Assembly: GCA_017479265.1 (NCBI GenBank)
Contig: JAFVCK010000059.1
Coordinates: 46,736-110,735 of the forward strand
DNA length: 64,000 bases
Reading direction: 5' to 3'
Source of the DNA: Bacteroidales bacterium
GTDB lineage: Bacteria; Bacteroidota; Bacteroidia; Bacteroidales; UBA932
Made by a program: the position numbers and the translations under genes
Shown here: piece after piece, positions 62,884 through 64,000 of the stretch
Position numbering within the stretch: position 1 is the stretch's first letter
Layout: every line of letters begins with the position of its first letter
Notes under the pieces: model-generated
The model's input: only the letters and a program-made list of their open reading frames with translations
What the model was told of the DNA's origin: nothing
Databases searched by the model: none

Positions 62884-63423
62884 ATGAAAAAGGCAATAAT
62901 AACCATACTCCTTGCGGTCGTATCGATTTCAGCGGTTGCCCAGAACTATTCCAGGAGCGCAGAATTCGAAGTTCCTTTGGCCCCCGACATTTTGGAAGCA
63001 CGCCTGATGTCAGCCATCGATTACATTAATACCGGCAAGGATGTCTTTTATCCAGATGTCCTGGACTGGAAGCCATCTTTTATTGACGGCAGCATCCATG
63101 ACCTGGTTCTCCCTATAAAAAGACGGAGCGTCAGGTTCGAAAATATAAAATACACTACCAGCATCACCGCCAGATACCCCAAAGGGGGAACCCCGGTTCT
63201 TGTAATAAACATGTTTGCAGTTTATCCGGGCCACTTCAAATGGTATAAATTTCCAACTTTTGAGTCTTGCACGATTCTTCCTGAACACCCCGAGAAACTA
63301 TATAGGGGGAAGAAAGCGCAAGCCCTACAGGCGCTGGTCGCATATATGGACAAGCAATTCAAGCGGGACTGCGATATTATTCTCCGCTCTCTGGAATTTG
63401 AGTCCGACATGGAATTGGAGTAA
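62884..63423 (+). CDS. Small secreted protein, second member
   Basis: A 179-residue protein with signal peptide (MKKAIITILLAVVSISAVAQ). Like the previous gene it starts its mature part with a strand-helix (EVPLAPDILEARLMSAIDYI) and ends with an amphipathic helix (LVAYMDKQFKRDCDIILRSLE), so a distant DUF4468-like paralog is plausible. No catalytic motif. It starts right after repeat copy 1 and ends in repeat copy 2. Confidence 0.7.
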   Translation: MKKAIITILLAVVSISAVAQNYSRSAEFEVPLAPDILEARLMSAIDYINTGKDVFYPDVLDWKPSFIDGSIHDLVLPIKRRSVRFENIKYTTSITARYPKGGTPVLVINMFAVYPGHFKWYKFPTFESCTILPEHPEKLYRGKKAQALQALVAYMDKQFKRDCDIILRSLEFESDMELE

Positions 63424-63472
63424 CCTTCAAGTCCTTTCAAGAATTGGAAAGAAAAACAACAAAGTTTCAGCA
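63421..63472 (+). repeat. 52-bp direct repeat, copy 2
   Basis: Starts at the TAA of the second small secreted protein and matches copy 1 at all but one position. The base pattern after it changes: where copy 1 is followed by an ATG, here there is AATAATCG. Confidence 0.9.
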
Positions 63473-63571
63473 ATAATCGAGACAGAGTTCAGCAACGAAG
63501 AGGTCAAGATACTAAAGGAGGCACTATGCGACCTTGCCAATTGCCTTCGCACAACTGCCGAGAGACTATAG
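63473..63571 (+). pseudogene. Possible remnant of a third small gene
   Basis: After the second repeat an open frame without ATG encodes IETEFSNEEVKILKEALC and continues to AERL at the TAG 63569-63571. It reads like the helical end of a protein and occupies the place of a gene start, so it may be the tail of a deleted paralog. An ATA or ATC start cannot be excluded. Confidence 0.35.
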
Positions 63572-63632
63572 ACTCCGCAAGAGCTCATAACTCTTCTTTT
63601 GACACCAGGCCGGCAGCGGAGACCGGCCACCG

Positions 63633-63660
63633 GCCCCGGAGCAATCCGGGGCTTTTTTTT
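63633..63660 (+). terminator. Strong intrinsic terminator
   Basis: GCCCCGGA-GCAA-TCCGGGGC perfect 8-bp stem followed by eight T. It closes the small secreted protein group. Confidence 0.92.
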
Positions 63661-63664
63661 GTCC

Positions 63665-63695
63665 TTTGCCGGGCAGGGCTGCGGATGTATCTTTG
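63665..63695 (+). promoter_or_regulatory. Consensus promoter just upstream of an HsdS-like start
   Basis: TTTG (63665-63668), 19 nt, TATCTTTG (63688-63695). The ATG at 63701 lies only 5 nt after the -7 box, which implies a nearly leaderless transcript. Confidence 0.6.
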
Positions 63696-63700
63696 CCCTA

Positions 63701-63893
63701 TGACAATAAGACTCGGCGACATCGCAAGCATCCGGACCGGAAAGCAATTGCCTACAGAGGGCAGAGAGAGGGGCAAATCCGTGAGTGGATGATAGAGCAA
63801 GGATACATCCGCGCCCAGTTTGAATTTTCCAAGCTGGTATCAAGCATCCTTCTCCACCTTGCTGCTCTCGTAAAAGTAGACACGGAGGGGTAG
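63701..63893 (+). pseudogene. Fragment resembling the N-terminus of a type I restriction specificity subunit
   Basis: ATG 63701 encodes MTIRLGDIASIRTG, the usual opening of HsdS-type target-recognition domains, but the frame stops at 63792 after 30 residues. A second frame then continues to 63893 (GQIREWMIEQGYIRAQ...), of no family I know. The simplest reading is an internally deleted and frameshifted remnant; a genuine 30-residue peptide is possible. No restriction or methylase gene lies in the window. Confidence 0.35.
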
Positions 63894-63910
63894 AAAAAGA
63901 TTGAATGTTG

Positions 63911-63918
63911 TATCTTTG
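63911..63918 (+). promoter_or_regulatory. -7 element (TATCTTTG) before the edge hairpin
   Basis: TATCTTTG with no good -33 box; a transcript from here would start with the hairpin at 63932-63982. Confidence 0.4.
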
Positions 63919-63931
63919 TAGTTGAGTCCAA

Positions 63932-63982
63932 GTTGTTGGGCCTGGAGGGAGGGGCGGAGCCCCGACCGGAGGGCCCAACAAC
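63932..63982 (+). repeat. Large hairpin at the right edge
   Basis: GTTGTTGGGCC and GGCCCAACAAC form a perfect 11-bp outer stem; GGGGC-GGA-GCCCC is nested inside. GAGGGAGGGG within it matches part of the core of the two palindromic repeats, so it may be a related element. It is not a simple terminator because no T-run follows before the window ends. Confidence 0.6.
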
Positions 63983-64000
63983 CGGCGCGGCCCCGGAGAG

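Noticed and set aside
63526-63792. Full 88-codon frame from the ATG at 63526
   Set aside because: It runs through the strong terminator at 63633-63660 and only its last 30 codons, from 63701, resemble a protein family.

Overview
The window reads as a chromosomal segment of a Bacteroidota, most likely a fairly GC-rich uncultured Bacteroidales. The evidence is a SusC/SusD pair with DUF1735 and BACON-type lipoproteins, many promoters of the Bacteroides type (TTTG about 20 nt before TAnnTTTG), near absence of Shine-Dalgarno sites, and phylum-typical genes such as a Porin_10 family porin, a DPP-IV peptidase and a kinase-RapZ fusion. GC content and lineage were judged by eye. No prophage, transposase, integrase, CRISPR array or rRNA gene was seen.

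Left part (1-10.2 kb): the 3' end of a xanthan-lyase-like secreted protein; a two-gene operon of a 2-oxoacid dehydrogenase E2-like protein and an AMP-forming acyl-CoA ligase whose leader carries a 127-bp palindromic repeat; mnmA with a long internal insertion; the SRP (4.5S) RNA gene; a CE2-type esterase; ettA; and a cdd-galM pair closed by a strong terminator.

Centre (10.2-39.8 kb): a roughly 30-kb surface-glycan island of 13 consecutive genes, 12 of which encode predicted lipoproteins; the thirteenth is susC. The core operon is susC-susD-DUF1735-DUF4855-(BACON + beta-helix + propeller lipoprotein). It is flanked by lipoproteins built by mixing a few modules: an N-terminal domain (fimbrillin-like, BACON, FN3, or coiled coil plus collagen-like), a right-handed beta-helix block with a recurring two-motif signature, and one of several propeller-like C-terminal domains. 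Three of them share a C-terminal tail ending T-V-x-P-G-x-D-F. No classical glycoside hydrolase or polysaccharide lyase and no regulator were recognised inside the island. This is the best candidate in the window for an undescribed system.

Right part (39.8-64 kb): mostly housekeeping. It holds a membrane protein with a DPP-IV-like peptidase; tig-clpP-clpX followed by a translationally coupled phosphodiester-glycosidase-like lipoprotein; a GlcNAc-kinase-like gene; tRNA-Glu(CTC); a second, inverted copy of the palindromic repeat; an operon of two nucleotidyltransferases, a CPBP protease and a kinase-RapZ fusion that may serve amino-sugar salvage; divIC/ftsB-like and folP genes; an MltF-like transglycosylase, a porin and an exported protein made of a ribosomal L7/L12 C-terminal domain; pncB; an FtsX-like permease and an M13 peptidase. 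The right edge is degenerate: small secreted proteins separated by 52-bp direct repeats, a strong terminator, a fragment resembling the start of a type I restriction specificity subunit, and another hairpin.
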